Shown: one piece after another, positions 26,369 through 36,045 of the stretch
Layout of the letters: every line of letters begins with the position of its first letter
How positions within the stretch are numbered: the stretch's first letter is position 1
Origin: Shinella kummerowiae
Lineage (GTDB): Bacteria; Pseudomonadota; Alphaproteobacteria; Rhizobiales; Rhizobiaceae
Direction: 5' to 3'
DNA length: 64,000 nt
NCBI RefSeq assembly: GCF_009827055.1
Contig: NZ_WUMK01000003.1
Location: 496,001-560,000, forward strand
Notes under the pieces: model-generated
What the model saw: the letters and a program-made list of their open reading frames with translations, nothing else
Told to the model about the DNA's origin: nothing
The model's database searches: none
Translations under genes and position numbers: made by a program

Positions 26369-27474
26369 GACGTGCCTCCGGAATTGTTCGTTACGCCCTG
26401 GGCGAGGCCGGCATCCAGCAGCCTGCGCCGTTCCAGGAAGCGGCGCCAGTTGCCCCGATCGAACCGGAAGGCGAGGCTGACGGCGACGAAGATGATGACG
26501 AGACCCTGAATCGCCTCGACGACGGTGCTTTCCAGTCCCACCGCGCGCTGCATGATGAGGCCACCGACCTTCAGCCCACTGAGGAAGAACGCGGCGATCG
26601 GCGCCATCAGCGGCGACAGTTGCGCCAGGAAGGCGACGACGATGCCGTCAAAACCATAACCCGGGGAGAAGAGATGGTAGAGGCGATGCTTGAGGCCCAG
26701 CACCTCGAAGGTGCCGGCAAGTCCGCCGATCGCACCGGCGACGAACATCACCGCCACAACGTTGCGCCGGACGCGGATGCCGGCATAGGTGGCGGCCGTC
26801 GGGTTCTTGCCGATCATGCCCAGACCAAAGCCGACCGTGGTGAAACGGAAGACGAACCACGCGGCAAGGCAGAGGACGATACCGGCCAGAACGCCGAGAT
26901 GCGCATCGGTCTGCGGCATGATGTAGGGCAGCCAGAGCCCTTCGCGGATTTCCTCCGAATAGGGATAGGGCGCGCCCTCCTGCATCATCGGCCCGCCGGC
27001 GACATAGCTCACCAGATTGATGGCGATGAAGTTGAGGAGAATGGTGATGATGACTTCGTTGACGCCGCGATAGGCCTTCAGGTAGCCCGGGATCATCCCC
27101 CAGAAACCGCCACCGACGGCGCCGGCGAGAACGCATAGCGGCACCTGCAGGTAGGGTGACATCTCCGGCAGCAGCAGGGCCGCCATCGACGAGAAGAGCC
27201 CGCCCATATAGATTTGCCCTTCCGCGCCGATATTGAGCAGGCCGACGCGGAGGGGCACGATGACCGCCAGTCCGGCCAGCAGGATCGGCGACATTTTTGC
27301 CAGGGTGCTGGCAAGGCCGTAATAGTCGAGGAAGGCGCCGCCGAAGAGGGCGCCATAGGCGTCCCACGGATTGACCCCGGCAACGGCGATGAGCCCTGCG
27401 CCCACGAGGAGCGCGGCCAGCACAGCCCAGACCGGGCGCAACACATAGATATACTGGATGGCTCGCAGCATCAT
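26365..27474 (-). CDS. BMP-type ABC transporter permease (first permease)
   Basis: 369-residue inner-membrane permease, YufP-like. 'VPLRVGLLNIGAEGQIYMGG' and 'AYRGVNEVIITILLNFIAI' are characteristic, and the C-terminal 'GFDGIVVAFLAQLSPLMAPI' is conserved in this transporter class. ATG overlaps the ATPase stop (ATGA). Confidence 0.9.
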   Translation of the reverse strand: MMLRAIQYIYVLRPVWAVLAALLVGAGLIAVAGVNPWDAYGALFGGAFLDYYGLASTLAKMSPILLAGLAVIVPLRVGLLNIGAEGQIYMGGLFSSMAALLLPEMSPYLQVPLCVLAGAVGGGFWGMIPGYLKAYRGVNEVIITILLNFIAINLVSYVAGGPMMQEGAPYPYSEEIREGLWLPYIMPQTDAHLGVLAGIVLCLAAWFVFRFTTVGFGLGMIGKNPTAATYAGIRVRRNVVAVMFVAGAIGGLAGTFEVLGLKHRLYHLFSPGYGFDGIVVAFLAQLSPLMAPIAAFFLSGLKVGGLIMQRAVGLESTVVEAIQGLVIIFVAVSLAFRFDRGNWRRFLERRRLLDAGLAQGVTNNSGGTS

Positions 27475-28997
27475 GCCACCTCCGCCTCTGCAAGCCCGCC
27501 GAGGAGAGCGCCGACACGTTCGGCCGTCGCCTCTTCAGGGGAAATGATGCCGGTGATCCGCCCCGCGCACATGACGGCCACGCGATCGCAGACGCTCAGG
27601 ATGTGCTCCAGCTCCGTGGAGATGTAGAGGATCGCCGTGCCGCGCTCGCGCTCGGCGAGAACGGTGCGGTGAACGGCCTCGATGGCGCCGACATCAAGGC
27701 CCTTGCAGGGCTGCATGATGACCAGCAGCCGCGGCCGGCACTCGACCTCGCGGGCAAAGATCAGCTTCTGCTGGTTGCCGCCCGACAGGAAACGGATCGG
27801 CTGATCCACCGATTGCAGGCGCACGTCGTAGCGTCGGACCCAGTCCTCGGTCACCGCTTTCGCATTCGCCGTCCTGAGCATCGGGCCGGAAGAAAACGAA
27901 CTCTCCCGGAAGTCACGGATCATGGCGTTCTGGTAGACCGGGAAATCGAGCACGAGACCCGTGCCGTGACGGTCCTCCGGCACGAAGGAAATGCCGAGCC
28001 GGTGACGGCGCTCGTAAACGCCGGTGCATGTGATGTCTTCCCCAGCCAGTTCAACTGAACCGCCCTCCGCCGGGCGCAGGCCCGTCAGGACTTCGGCAAG
28101 TTCGGCCTGGCCGTTGCCATCGACACCGGCGACGCCGAGGATTTCCCCTGCCCTGATATCGAAGGAGACGCCTTTCAGCGCCTGGTTGCCGCGGGTGACG
28201 CGCGCCTTGAGATCGCGTGCACGAACGAGAACCGTATCGGATTTCAGCGACGCCTTTTCGAGCGTGGTGAGAACAACGTCCCGCCCGACCATCATTCGCG
28301 CCATTTCGCGGGGCGTTGCACCTTCAATGGGAAGGTCAGCGGAAACGGCGCCGCGGCGCAGCACGGTAACCCGATCAGCCACCGCCGCCACCTCGTCCAG
28401 CTTGTGGCTGATGAAAATGACGGTCTTGCCCGCCGCCCGAAGCCGGCGCAGGCCTTGGAGGAAGCCCTCCACCTCATTGGGCGCCAGCACGCTGGTCGGC
28501 TCGTCGAGGATAATGAGGCGGGCATCGCGATAAAGCACCTTGAGGATTTCGACCCGCTGGCGCATGCCCATCGGCAGCTTCCACACTTCCTGGTGCGGAT
28601 CGACATCGAAGCCAAAGCTGTCGGCAAGCGTCGCAAGCCGGCGCGCGTGCTCATCAAGGGACAGCCGCATTCCCTGCCCCGGCAGGCCGAGCACCACATT
28701 CTCGACGACCGTCAGCGTTTCAACGAGCATCAGGTGCTGGTGGATGATGCCGATCCCGAGATCCATTGCCCGACGTGGAGACGCGATCCGTTGGGGTACA
28801 CCGTCCAGGAGAATGCGCCCCCCGTCGGGCTGGTAGAGCCCGTAGAGAATGTTCATCAATGTCGTCTTGCCGGCACCGTTCTCACCGAGAATGGCGTGAA
28901 TGCTTGCCGGTGCGATCGTCAGGTCGACGCCGTCGAGGGCCTTGAAATCACCGAAGGTCTTGGTAATTTTTTCGAGCCGAAGTCCTTGCGCGGTCAT
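27471..28997 (-). CDS. BMP-type ABC transporter ATP-binding protein, two ATPase domains
   Basis: 508-residue ATPase with two fused domains. Domain 1 has Walker A 'GENGAGKTT', a signature-like 'LPMGMRQRVEILK' and Walker B 'LIILDEPTSVL'. Domain 2 has the degenerate Walker A 'GVDGNGQAEL', signature 'FLSGGNQQKL' and 'LLVIMQPCKGLDVGAIE', where the catalytic Glu is replaced by Gln, as usual for the second domain of RbsA/BMP-type ATPases. ATG at 28997 begins the typical 'LRLEKITKTFGDFKAL'. The frame stays open upstream to 29468, but that covers the binding-protein gene. Confidence 0.92.
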   Translation of the reverse strand: MTAQGLRLEKITKTFGDFKALDGVDLTIAPASIHAILGENGAGKTTLMNILYGLYQPDGGRILLDGVPQRIASPRRAMDLGIGIIHQHLMLVETLTVVENVVLGLPGQGMRLSLDEHARRLATLADSFGFDVDPHQEVWKLPMGMRQRVEILKVLYRDARLIILDEPTSVLAPNEVEGFLQGLRRLRAAGKTVIFISHKLDEVAAVADRVTVLRRGAVSADLPIEGATPREMARMMVGRDVVLTTLEKASLKSDTVLVRARDLKARVTRGNQALKGVSFDIRAGEILGVAGVDGNGQAELAEVLTGLRPAEGGSVELAGEDITCTGVYERRHRLGISFVPEDRHGTGLVLDFPVYQNAMIRDFRESSFSSGPMLRTANAKAVTEDWVRRYDVRLQSVDQPIRFLSGGNQQKLIFAREVECRPRLLVIMQPCKGLDVGAIEAVHRTVLAERERGTAILYISTELEHILSVCDRVAVMCAGRITGIISPEEATAERVGALLGGLAEAEVA

Positions 28998-29074
28998 GGC
29001 ACAATCCAGGATTCTTGCGAGGGGTGGGGAGTTGCGCGAGGAGGAATATCCTCCCCGCGCGGAAGCGCGACGCC

Positions 29075-30040
29075 TTAGTGGACGTCGATCTCGCCGGCCT
29101 TGATTTTCTCGATGATCGCGGCGGCTTCGTCCTGCACGGCGGCCGGAACGGAGGCGTGGTACGTGCCGATACGCGTCGCCTTCGGCGTTTCCAGGCCATA
29201 GATGTAGGCCTTGCCTTCCAGCCGGCCTTCCTTCGCCTCGGTCAACGTCGTCAGGAGCGCACCGCGCATGTCGAAGATGGCGGATTGCACAACCGTATCC
29301 GGCCAGTCCGAAATGGCATCGTAATAGATGCCGATGGCCTTCTTGCCCTTTTCCTTCACGCCCTGGAGGCTGCCGACCACGGCATTGTCCATGGACGGGA
29401 AGATGACGTCTGCACCCTGGCTGATCTCGTTGAGGGCCGCTTCCTTGCCCTTGGCGACATCGTCCCAATCGTTCGTCCAGGCGGTCAGCACCTCGCCGTC
29501 CGGGCGGGCGGCCTTGAAGCCCTTGGTGTAGCCATTGCCGAGATCGACATAGAATTTCAGCTTCTGCGCACCGATATAGCCGCCCTTGCCGGTCTCGGAG
29601 ACCTTCCCCGCGACATAGCCCATGACATAGCCGAGTGCGGGGAAATCGAAACTCATGATGGCAACATTGCCGCCCGGTTCCGTGCCGTTCACCACGACGA
29701 ACTTGGTATCGGGAAAGCGGGAGGCGACCTTTGCGACCGAATCCTGGAATTCACCGCCATGGCCGATGACCACGGAATAGCCGCGCCGCGCATAGTCGGC
29801 CAGCGCTTCGGGTTGGTCCGGCTGGGCGACCTTCTCGCTATAGGCGAATTCGAGGCCAAGCTCCTTGGCCGCGTGCTCCACCCCTTCGTAACCCGCCTGG
29901 TTGAACGACTTGTCCGTCTTCACCCCCGGCAGGACGATTGCAACTTTAAGATTTTCGGCAAAGGCCGGCGTGGACAGGCCGAGGCCCGTCAAAACCGTCG
30001 CTGTTGCCAGCAGGCAGAAAGAACGTCTGGAAATGCTCAT
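29075..30040 (-). CDS. BMP-family substrate-binding protein
   Basis: 321 residues with a Tat-like/Sec signal peptide (SISRRSFCLLATATVLTG..., cleavage near AFA-EN) and the PnrA/Med-type fold: 'DKSFNQAGYEGVEHAAKELG', 'VIGHGGEFQDSVAKVA', 'DVIFPSMDNAVVGSLQG'. It is the periplasmic ligand-binding part of the importer encoded downstream. Ligands of the family are mostly purine nucleosides; here the linked ureohydrolase hints at another nitrogen compound (inference). Its promoter carries a palindrome probably bound by the divergent TetR protein. Confidence 0.9.
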   Translation of the reverse strand: MSISRRSFCLLATATVLTGLGLSTPAFAENLKVAIVLPGVKTDKSFNQAGYEGVEHAAKELGLEFAYSEKVAQPDQPEALADYARRGYSVVIGHGGEFQDSVAKVASRFPDTKFVVVNGTEPGGNVAIMSFDFPALGYVMGYVAGKVSETGKGGYIGAQKLKFYVDLGNGYTKGFKAARPDGEVLTAWTNDWDDVAKGKEAALNEISQGADVIFPSMDNAVVGSLQGVKEKGKKAIGIYYDAISDWPDTVVQSAIFDMRGALLTTLTEAKEGRLEGKAYIYGLETPKATRIGTYHASVPAAVQDEAAAIIEKIKAGEIDVH

Positions 30041-30054
30041 GGTTGGTTCCCCTA

Positions 30055-30091
30055 ATTTTTAGAGCATAAAAAGTTTATGTCACTAAAAAAT
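30055..30091. promoter_or_regulatory. Nested palindrome, probable TetR operator
   Basis: A 37-base near-palindrome: outer ATTTTTAG (30055-30062) against CTAAAAAAT (30083-30091), inner CATAAA (30065-30070) against TTTATG (30074-30079) around AAG. It lies between the divergent BMP binding-protein and TetR genes and covers the -10 region of the importer promoter, so binding would block transcription. Confidence 0.65.
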
Positions 30092-30099
30092 CTTGTCAA
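30072..30099 (-). promoter_or_regulatory. Sigma70-like promoter of the BMP importer
   Basis: On the minus strand TTGACA (30094-30099), a 16-base spacer, then TAAACT (30072-30077). The start point would lie near 30065, about 25 bases before the binding-protein ATG. It overlaps the TetR operator candidate. Confidence 0.5.
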
Positions 30100-30142
30100 C
30101 ACCAATTTTGGTTGCGCATCAACGAAATCGGAGGCACAAGCC

Positions 30143-30796
30143 ATGGAGGGGAGGCGAACGGGTGGTATGGCCTTGATGGGACTGAGAGAACGGCAGAAGG
30201 CAAATCGTCGCGAGCGCATCCTGGAAGTCGCAAAGGCTCGTTTCCAGACGGATGGCTACGCTCCGACGACGATCGAGCTGATCGCCAAGGATGCCGATGT
30301 CTCCACCGTTACCGTCTACAACTATTTCGACAGCAAGGCTGGTCTTCTCCTCGCGCTGGTCAGCGAAAGCGACCAGTTGCTGATCCGCCAGTTGAAAACC
30401 ATGATCGCGCAAAAGCCGACGGACCTCATCGATGCCGTCGCCACTTTTGGCCAGATCCTGCGCCGCCACGCCATGCGATACCTGGCGAAGTCGACATGGC
30501 GCGAGGTCCTTTCGGCGAGCATTCAGGAAGGCAGCAGCGACTTCGGGCGAACCTATCTCGAACTGGACCGCGTTCTCGTCGACCTGATGCGGTCGATGAT
30601 CGTCGACTTCCAGGCCCGCCGCCTCGTGCCGGAGACAGTGGACAGCGATGCCCTCGCCGACTGTCTGTTTTCACTGCAGAACATCCGGTTCTTTCAGTTC
30701 ATTGCAGACGACAACCGCGACGACGAGGATATTGATAGTCGTCTGCGCAGCGACCTCAAGGCACTTCAAGGCCTCTTCTCTACGCCAGCCCATTAA
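30143..30796 (+). CDS. TetR-family transcriptional regulator
   Basis: 217 residues. The DNA-binding domain is at about 14-60 ('RRERILEVAKARFQTDGYAP', 'IAKDADVSTVTVYNYFDSKA'), followed by a helical ligand domain. ATG at 30143 is preferred: CGGAGG lies eight bases upstream. An earlier in-frame ATG (30077) falls inside the operator. It diverges from the BMP importer and probably represses it. The last four bases overlap the convergent LysR gene. Confidence 0.9.
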   Translation: MEGRRTGGMALMGLRERQKANRRERILEVAKARFQTDGYAPTTIELIAKDADVSTVTVYNYFDSKAGLLLALVSESDQLLIRQLKTMIAQKPTDLIDAVATFGQILRRHAMRYLAKSTWREVLSASIQEGSSDFGRTYLELDRVLVDLMRSMIVDFQARRLVPETVDSDALADCLFSLQNIRFFQFIADDNRDDEDIDSRLRSDLKALQGLFSTPAH

Positions 30797-31713
30797 CCGG
30801 CGGCGTATTGCCCGGAAACCGGCGCAAGCCCACCGGCCTGACCGAGGCGCTCCGCTATGTAGGTCTCCAGATAGTCGATCGCCTCTTCCGACTCGGCCGT
30901 GGGCCGGCGGTGCAGGTGGACGTCGAGATGTCCGAGCTGAGCAAGACCGTCCGCCATTCCCAGCGGCCGCACATCATCGGGAACCGTGCTCTGAGCCATG
31001 GCGGTGACGCCGAGCCCGGCCCTGACGGCCGCAAGCACGGCGCTGTGGCTAGAGCTCAGATACGCGATCCGGCACGGCTTTGCCTCCCGGTTCAGTTGCT
31101 GAAGCATGCGCCGGCGATAGACACAGGGCGGCGGTGCCAGCACCAGCGGCAGAGGGCTTTGCATATGCCCGAAGTGATCCGCACTGGTGAACCATATCAG
31201 CGGCTCGGTGTGGATGGGTTTGCCCCCGCCGGCCGGCGTATCATCGTGCAGAGCGATGACGAGATCGAACTCACCATTCTGCTGGCGGGAAAGCAGGTTC
31301 TTGCTGAGATCGCTGGTGACTTCGAGCATGACGTGGGGGTGCGCCTGCGCGAAACGCCCCAGCAGGTGCGGCAACAGGGAATCGGTATATTCGCTTGGTG
31401 CGCCAAGCCGCACCCGGCCCGACACCGCCGGGCTTTGCATCAAGGCGAGAACCTCGTCGTTCAGTGCCAGCATGCGACGCGCATATTGCGCGAAAGTGCG
31501 CCCCTGCGCGGTGAGTTGCAGATTATGCGCGTCGCGCTGAAACAGCCGTACGCCGACAACCTCCTCCAGCCGCTTGATTTGGAGGCTGACAGCCGATTGC
31601 GTGCGCCCGACCATCTCCGCCGCACGGGTGAAACTGCCCCCGTCGATCGCCTTCACAAAGCTGCGCATCAGGTCTGTCGGGATATTCCGCACGGCCAATC
31701 CTATCATGAACAA
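30793..31713 (-). CDS. LysR-family regulator, divergent from glyA operon
   Basis: 306 residues with a winged helix 'FTRAAEMVGRTQSAVSLQI' (about 28-46) and an effector-binding domain. It diverges from the glyA-lpd-gcvTHP-sdaA operon (110-base gap containing the palindrome ATGCTAGCAT at 31719-31728), so it is the best candidate for its regulator, perhaps sensing glycine or serine (inference). Two ATG codons lie at the start (MFM). Confidence 0.9.
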   Translation of the reverse strand: MFMIGLAVRNIPTDLMRSFVKAIDGGSFTRAAEMVGRTQSAVSLQIKRLEEVVGVRLFQRDAHNLQLTAQGRTFAQYARRMLALNDEVLALMQSPAVSGRVRLGAPSEYTDSLLPHLLGRFAQAHPHVMLEVTSDLSKNLLSRQQNGEFDLVIALHDDTPAGGGKPIHTEPLIWFTSADHFGHMQSPLPLVLAPPPCVYRRRMLQQLNREAKPCRIAYLSSSHSAVLAAVRAGLGVTAMAQSTVPDDVRPLGMADGLAQLGHLDVHLHRRPTAESEEAIDYLETYIAERLGQAGGLAPVSGQYAAG

Positions 31714-31718
31714 ACCTC

Positions 31719-31728
31719 ATGCTAGCAT
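31719..31728. promoter_or_regulatory. Palindrome in the LysR/glyA divergent gap
   Basis: ATGCTAGCAT is a perfect 10-base palindrome six bases upstream of the LysR start codon. It is a plausible operator half, but short enough to need experimental support. Confidence 0.3.
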
Positions 31729-31823
31729 AAGAACTATGAAGTTCAACAATGATCGGTCTTCGTTATCCTCCGCCAAAAGATCGGCCGGCCTGCGCTGGCG
31801 GTCGCTATTCGGAGGAGAAAGAC

Positions 31824-33095
31824 ATGACCGACGCTACAGCGCCACTTTCCATTTTCGACCCGGCCCTCTGGGCGGCCATCGAGGCCGAGGGGCGGCGCCA
31901 GGAGGGTGAGATCGAGCTGATCGCCTCGGAAAACCACGCCAGCCTGCGGGTGATGGCCGCCCAGGGTTCCGTGCTGACCAACAAATACGCGGAAGGTTAT
32001 CCCGGCAAGCGCTACTACGGCGGCTGCGGCGAGGTGGATGTGGTCGAACAGCTTGCCATCGACCGCCTCAAGCAGCTCTTCGGCGCTGACTTCGCGAACG
32101 TGCAACCGCATTCGGGCGCGCAGGCGAACGGAGCGGTGATGCTGGCCCTGCTGCAGCCGGGTGAGACCATTCTCGGCATGTCGCTCGATGCCGGCGGCCA
32201 TCTCACCCACGGCGCTCGCCCGGCCCTCTCAGGGAAATGGTTCCACGCCGTCGCCTACGGGCTGACACCGGAAGGACTGATCGACTATGAACAGGTCGCC
32301 GCGCTGGCGGAAGCCGAGCGCCCCAAGCTGATCATCGCCGGCGCCTCGGCCTATTCGCGGATCATCGACTTCGCCCGTTTCCGCGCCATCGCCGACAGTG
32401 TCGGCGCGCTGCTGATGGTCGACATGGCCCATATTGCCGGCCTCGTCGCCACCGGCCACCATCCGAGCCCCATGCCGCATGCCCATGTCGTGACCTCGAC
32501 CACGCACAAGACGCTGCGCGGCCCGCGCGGCGGCATCATCCTGAGCAATGACGAGGCAATCGCCAAGAAGATCAACGCGGCGGTCTTTCCGGGCCTGCAG
32601 GGAGGCCCGCTCATGCACGTCATTGCCGCCAAGGCCGTCGCTTTCGAGGAAGCGCTGCAACCTGATTTCACCGACTATGCCGGCCGGGTCGTCGCCAGCG
32701 CCAAGGCGCTCGCCGAGGTTCTTGTCGAGCGCGGTGCGGCAATCGTCTCGGGTGGAACCGACAATCATCTGATGCTGGTGGATCTGCGACCGCTCGGCCT
32801 GAAGGGTAACGAAGCCGCCGATGCCTTGGAGCGTGCCGGCATCACCTGCAACAAGAACGGCGTGCCGGGCGATCCCGAAAAGCCGACCGTCACCTCCGGC
32901 ATTCGCCTCGGCACGGCCGCCGGCTGCTCGCGCGGTTTCGGTCCGGATGAATTCCGGCAGATCGGCCACCTGATCGGCGACGTGCTGGACAACCTGCGCA
33001 ACGGCCCGGACGCCTCCGTCGAGGACGCCGTGCATCAGAAGGTTTCCGCGCTCTGCCGTGCTTTCCCGATCTATGGAGGCACGGCGAATGTCTGA
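31824..33095 (+). CDS. glyA: Serine hydroxymethyltransferase
   Basis: 423-residue PLP enzyme interconverting serine and glycine with tetrahydrofolate. The PLP lysine is Lys229 in '[13 protein letters not shown]'. 'LIASENHAS', '[16 protein letters not shown]' and 'LQGGPLMH' are standard landmarks. ATG at 31824 has GGAGGAG upstream. It heads an operon with the whole glycine cleavage system, so here it condenses the methylene-THF made by GcvT with a second glycine to give serine, which SdaA then deaminates. It is likely a catabolic copy additional to the housekeeping gene (inference). Confidence 0.95.
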   Translation: MTDATAPLSIFDPALWAAIEAEGRRQEGEIELIASENHASLRVMAAQGSVLTNKYAEGYPGKRYYGGCGEVDVVEQLAIDRLKQLFGADFANVQPHSGAQANGAVMLALLQPGETILGMSLDAGGHLTHGARPALSGKWFHAVAYGLTPEGLIDYEQVAALAEAERPKLIIAGASAYSRIIDFARFRAIADSVGALLMVDMAHIAGLVATGHHPSPMPHAHVVTSTTHKTLRGPRGGIILSNDEAIAKKINAAVFPGLQGGPLMHVIAAKAVAFEEALQPDFTDYAGRVVASAKALAEVLVERGAAIVSGGTDNHLMLVDLRPLGLKGNEAADALERAGITCNKNGVPGDPEKPTVTSGIRLGTAAGCSRGFGPDEFRQIGHLIGDVLDNLRNGPDASVEDAVHQKVSALCRAFPIYGGTANV

Positions 33096-34476
33096 TTTCG
33101 ACCTCGTCGTCATCGGCGCGGGTCCCGGCGGTTATGTCGCCGCCCTGCGCGCCGCACAGGCCGGCCTGCGGGTGGCCTGCATCGACGAGCGCGCCACCGC
33201 CGGCGGCACCTGCCTGAATGTCGGCTGCATTCCATCGAAGGCGCTGCTGTCGTCCACCGAACACTGGGCGGAGTTGAAGACGCTTGCCGATCACGGCATC
33301 GAAACGGACGCCGCACGCTTCGACCTGACGCGCATGATGGCCCGCAAGGACCGGGTGGTTTCAGACCTCACCAAGGGCATAGCCTTCCTGTTCAAGAAGG
33401 CGGGCGTCGACTTCATCAATGGGCGCGCGGCCATCACCGCACCGGGACAGTTGGTTGTGGACGGACGCGAGATCACCGCCCGGCATATCCTGATCGCCAC
33501 TGGTTCGGAGCCGACCGCCCTGCCCGGTATCGCCTTTGACGAAAAACGCGTCCTCTCGTCCACTGGCGCCCTGTCGCTCGACGCGGTGCCGGAGCGGCTG
33601 GTCGTGGTTGGCGCCGGCGTCATCGGCCTCGAACTTGGCCAGATCTGGTCACGCCTTGGCAGCAAGGTGACGGTAGTCGAATATCTCGATCGCATCCTGC
33701 CCGGCATCGACGGCGAAGTCGCCAAGACTGCGCAACGAATTCTCGCCCGCCATGGCATCGGCTTCAAGCTGAACACCGCGGTCAAGGCAGTCACTCGTAC
33801 GGGCGAGACGGCCGCCGTCGAGATCGAAAGCCGTGCTTCGGGCAATGGGGAAACGCTGGAAGCCGATGCCGTCCTGGTGGCCATCGGCCGACGGCCGCGC
33901 TCCGCCGGACTCGGGCTGGAGGCGTTGGGCGTCCAGCGTGATGCCAGGGGCTTTATCGCCGTGGATGCACAGTTTCGCACGAGCGTTCCCGGCATTCTCG
34001 CTATCGGCGACGTGGTTCCGGGACCGATGCTCGCCCACAAGGCGGAGGAGGACGCTGCGGCCTGCATCGACGCGCTTGTCGGCAAGCCGCATGACGCACC
34101 GGACTACGGGCTCGTGCCGGGCGTGGTCTACACCGCACCCGAGATCGCGGGCGTGGGTCTGACGGAAGAAGATGCAGGCGCCGCCGGGCGTGCGGTTCTC
34201 GTCGGCAAGGCGAGCTTCCTGGCGAACGGCCGTGCCCGCGCCATTGGGGCGACGGACGGGTTTGCGAAGGTGATCGCCTGTGCCGAAACCGGCCGGGTTC
34301 TCGGCGCGCACATCCTTGGCCACGGGGCCGGCGAACTTTTGCAGGAGCTCGTGCTGGCGCTCCGGCTCGGTGCGACCCTGACCGACCTTGTCGGGACGTC
34401 ACACGCGCATCCCGGCATGGGCGAGGCAGTCAAGGAAGCCTGCGTTGTCGCGCTTGCCGCCCGCCGCCCGGCCTGA
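33088..34476 (+). CDS. lpdA: Dihydrolipoyl dehydrogenase (L-protein)
   Basis: 462-residue FAD/NAD disulfide oxidoreductase reoxidising dihydrolipoyl-GcvH. FAD site '[20 protein letters not shown]', redox disulfide Cys42-Cys47 in '[13 protein letters not shown]', NAD site '[20 protein letters not shown]' and C-terminal base pair in '[14 protein letters not shown]'. ATG at 33088 overlaps the glyA stop by eight bases and has GGAGG upstream. Its place inside the gcv operon implies a copy dedicated to glycine cleavage. Confidence 0.95.
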   Translation: MSDFDLVVIGAGPGGYVAALRAAQAGLRVACIDERATAGGTCLNVGCIPSKALLSSTEHWAELKTLADHGIETDAARFDLTRMMARKDRVVSDLTKGIAFLFKKAGVDFINGRAAITAPGQLVVDGREITARHILIATGSEPTALPGIAFDEKRVLSSTGALSLDAVPERLVVVGAGVIGLELGQIWSRLGSKVTVVEYLDRILPGIDGEVAKTAQRILARHGIGFKLNTAVKAVTRTGETAAVEIESRASGNGETLEADAVLVAIGRRPRSAGLGLEALGVQRDARGFIAVDAQFRTSVPGILAIGDVVPGPMLAHKAEEDAAACIDALVGKPHDAPDYGLVPGVVYTAPEIAGVGLTEEDAGAAGRAVLVGKASFLANGRARAIGATDGFAKVIACAETGRVLGAHILGHGAGELLQELVLALRLGATLTDLVGTSHAHPGMGEAVKEACVVALAARRPA

Positions 34477-34517
34477 CGCCACCCCAATCCCTTTCCGCTT
34501 TCTATCGGAGTCTTTCC

Positions 34518-35660
34518 ATGACCTTGCCAGACGACCTGCGGCAAACCCCGCTCACCGCCTTCAACATCGCCCATGGCGGCAAGATGGTGCCGTTCGCCGG
34601 ATACGAGATGCCGGTCCAGTTCCCGGACGGCGTGTTGAAGGAGCACCTGCACTGCCGCGCCGCGGCCGGACTTTTCGATGTCAGCCATATGGGACAGGTC
34701 ATCCTGCGCCCGAAGTCGGGCAGGCTTGAGGATGCCGCGCTTGCGCTCGAACGGCTGGTGCCCGTGGACGTGCTCGGCTTGAAGCCGGGACGCCAGCGTT
34801 ACGGGCTGTTCACCGCGCAAGACGGCGGCATTCTCGATGACCTGATGATCGCCAACCGGGACGATCACCTGTTCCTCGTTGTCAACGCGGCCTGCAAGGC
34901 TGAGGACATTGCCCATCTGCGGACGCATCTCGGCGACGAATGCGACATAGAGGAACTAACCGATCGCGCCCTGATCGCACTGCAGGGGCCGCAGGCCGAG
35001 GCCGTGCTTTCGACCCTGGCGCCTGAAGTGGCGGACATGCGCTTCATGGAAGTGGCCGATGTCGTACTGCTGGGATCGCCCGCCATCGTGGCCCGCGCCG
35101 GCTATACCGGCGAGGACGGCTACGAAATATCGGTTCCTGCCGACCGCGCCGTGGCGCTCGCCGAGGCGTTCCTGGCCGACACGCGGGTCCTTCTTGTCGG
35201 GCTCGGCGCGCGCGACAGCCTGCGGCTTGAATCGGGGCTGTGCCTCTACGGCCACGACATCGACACCGCCACCACGCCGGCGCAGGGCGCCATCGAATGG
35301 GCGATCCAGAAGGTCCGACGCAGCGGCGGCGCACGCGCCGGTGGCTTTCCCGGCGCCGACATCATCCTGGCGGAACTGGAAACGGGCGCGCCCCGGCGCA
35401 GGGTCGGGTTGCGGCCCGAAGGTCGCGCGCCGATCCGCGAGGGCGCGGTGCTCTTCGCCGATGAAGCCGGCGGCGAACCGGTCGGGCGGGTAACGTCCGG
35501 CGGCTTCGGCCCCTCCGTCAATGCACCGGTCGCGATGGGCTACGTTCCGGCCAGTCTCTCTGCCGCCGATACAGCGCTGTTTGCCGAAGTGCGCGGCAAA
35601 CGCCATCCCGTTTTCATCTCGCCCCTTCCCTTCATCACCCAGCGCTACAAGCGCAGCTGA
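34518..35660 (+). CDS. gcvT: Glycine cleavage system T-protein (aminomethyltransferase)
   Basis: 380 residues. It takes the aminomethyl group from GcvH and releases ammonia and methylene-THF. Characteristic segments are '[20 protein letters not shown]', 'FDVSHMGQ', 'YTGEDGYEI' and '[20 protein letters not shown]'. It lies 41 bases after lpdA and 11 before gcvH. Length and motifs are normal. Confidence 0.95.
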   Translation: MTLPDDLRQTPLTAFNIAHGGKMVPFAGYEMPVQFPDGVLKEHLHCRAAAGLFDVSHMGQVILRPKSGRLEDAALALERLVPVDVLGLKPGRQRYGLFTAQDGGILDDLMIANRDDHLFLVVNAACKAEDIAHLRTHLGDECDIEELTDRALIALQGPQAEAVLSTLAPEVADMRFMEVADVVLLGSPAIVARAGYTGEDGYEISVPADRAVALAEAFLADTRVLLVGLGARDSLRLESGLCLYGHDIDTATTPAQGAIEWAIQKVRRSGGARAGGFPGADIILAELETGAPRRRVGLRPEGRAPIREGAVLFADEAGGEPVGRVTSGGFGPSVNAPVAMGYVPASLSAADTALFAEVRGKRHPVFISPLPFITQRYKRS

Positions 35661-35671
35661 GGAGCCCTGTC

Positions 35672-36034
35672 ATGCTGAAATTCACCGCAGACCACGAATG
35701 GTTGTCCATCGAGGGCGATGTCGCGACCGTCGGCATCACGCAGCACGCCGCCGAGCAGTTGGGCGACCTCGTCTTCGTCGACCTGCCCGATGTCGGCGCC
35801 GTGCTCGAAGAAGGAGGCGCCGCATCGACCGTGGAATCCGTCAAGGCGGCGTCCGACGTCTATTGCCCGCTGGCCGGCGAGATCGTTGCCGTCAACGAGG
35901 AGATCCTTGCCGATCCCTCGCTGATCAACCGGGCACCGCAGGGCGAGGGCTGGTTCTTCAAACTCCGGCTTGCCAATCCGGACGATGCAACAGCGCTGAT
36001 GGACGAAGCGGCCTATCTGGCGCTGGTTGGTTGA
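35672..36034 (+). CDS. gcvH: Glycine cleavage system H-protein
   Basis: 120-residue lipoyl carrier. The lipoylated lysine is Lys58 in '[13 protein letters not shown]', in the usual hairpin, and the N-terminal '[17 protein letters not shown]' is typical. ATG follows GAGGAG. It shuttles between GcvP, GcvT and the adjacent L-protein. Confidence 0.96.
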   Translation: MLKFTADHEWLSIEGDVATVGITQHAAEQLGDLVFVDLPDVGAVLEEGGAASTVESVKAASDVYCPLAGEIVAVNEEILADPSLINRAPQGEGWFFKLRLANPDDATALMDEAAYLALVG

Positions 36035-36045
36035 GGAGACACGGC

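Noticed and set aside
28998-29468. Longer version of the ABC ATPase starting at 29468
   Set aside because: The extra 157 codons lie antiparallel to nothing but inside the same-strand binding-protein gene in another frame; the standard N-terminus starts at 28997.
31714-31823. Glycine riboswitch upstream of glyA
   Set aside because: Looked for because gcv operons often have one. The gap is only 110 bases, is shared with a divergent LysR gene and shows no tandem aptamer core.
35521-36045. N-terminal extension of gcvP
   Set aside because: It runs through gcvT and gcvH in the wrong frame and has an Arg-rich nonsense-like composition.
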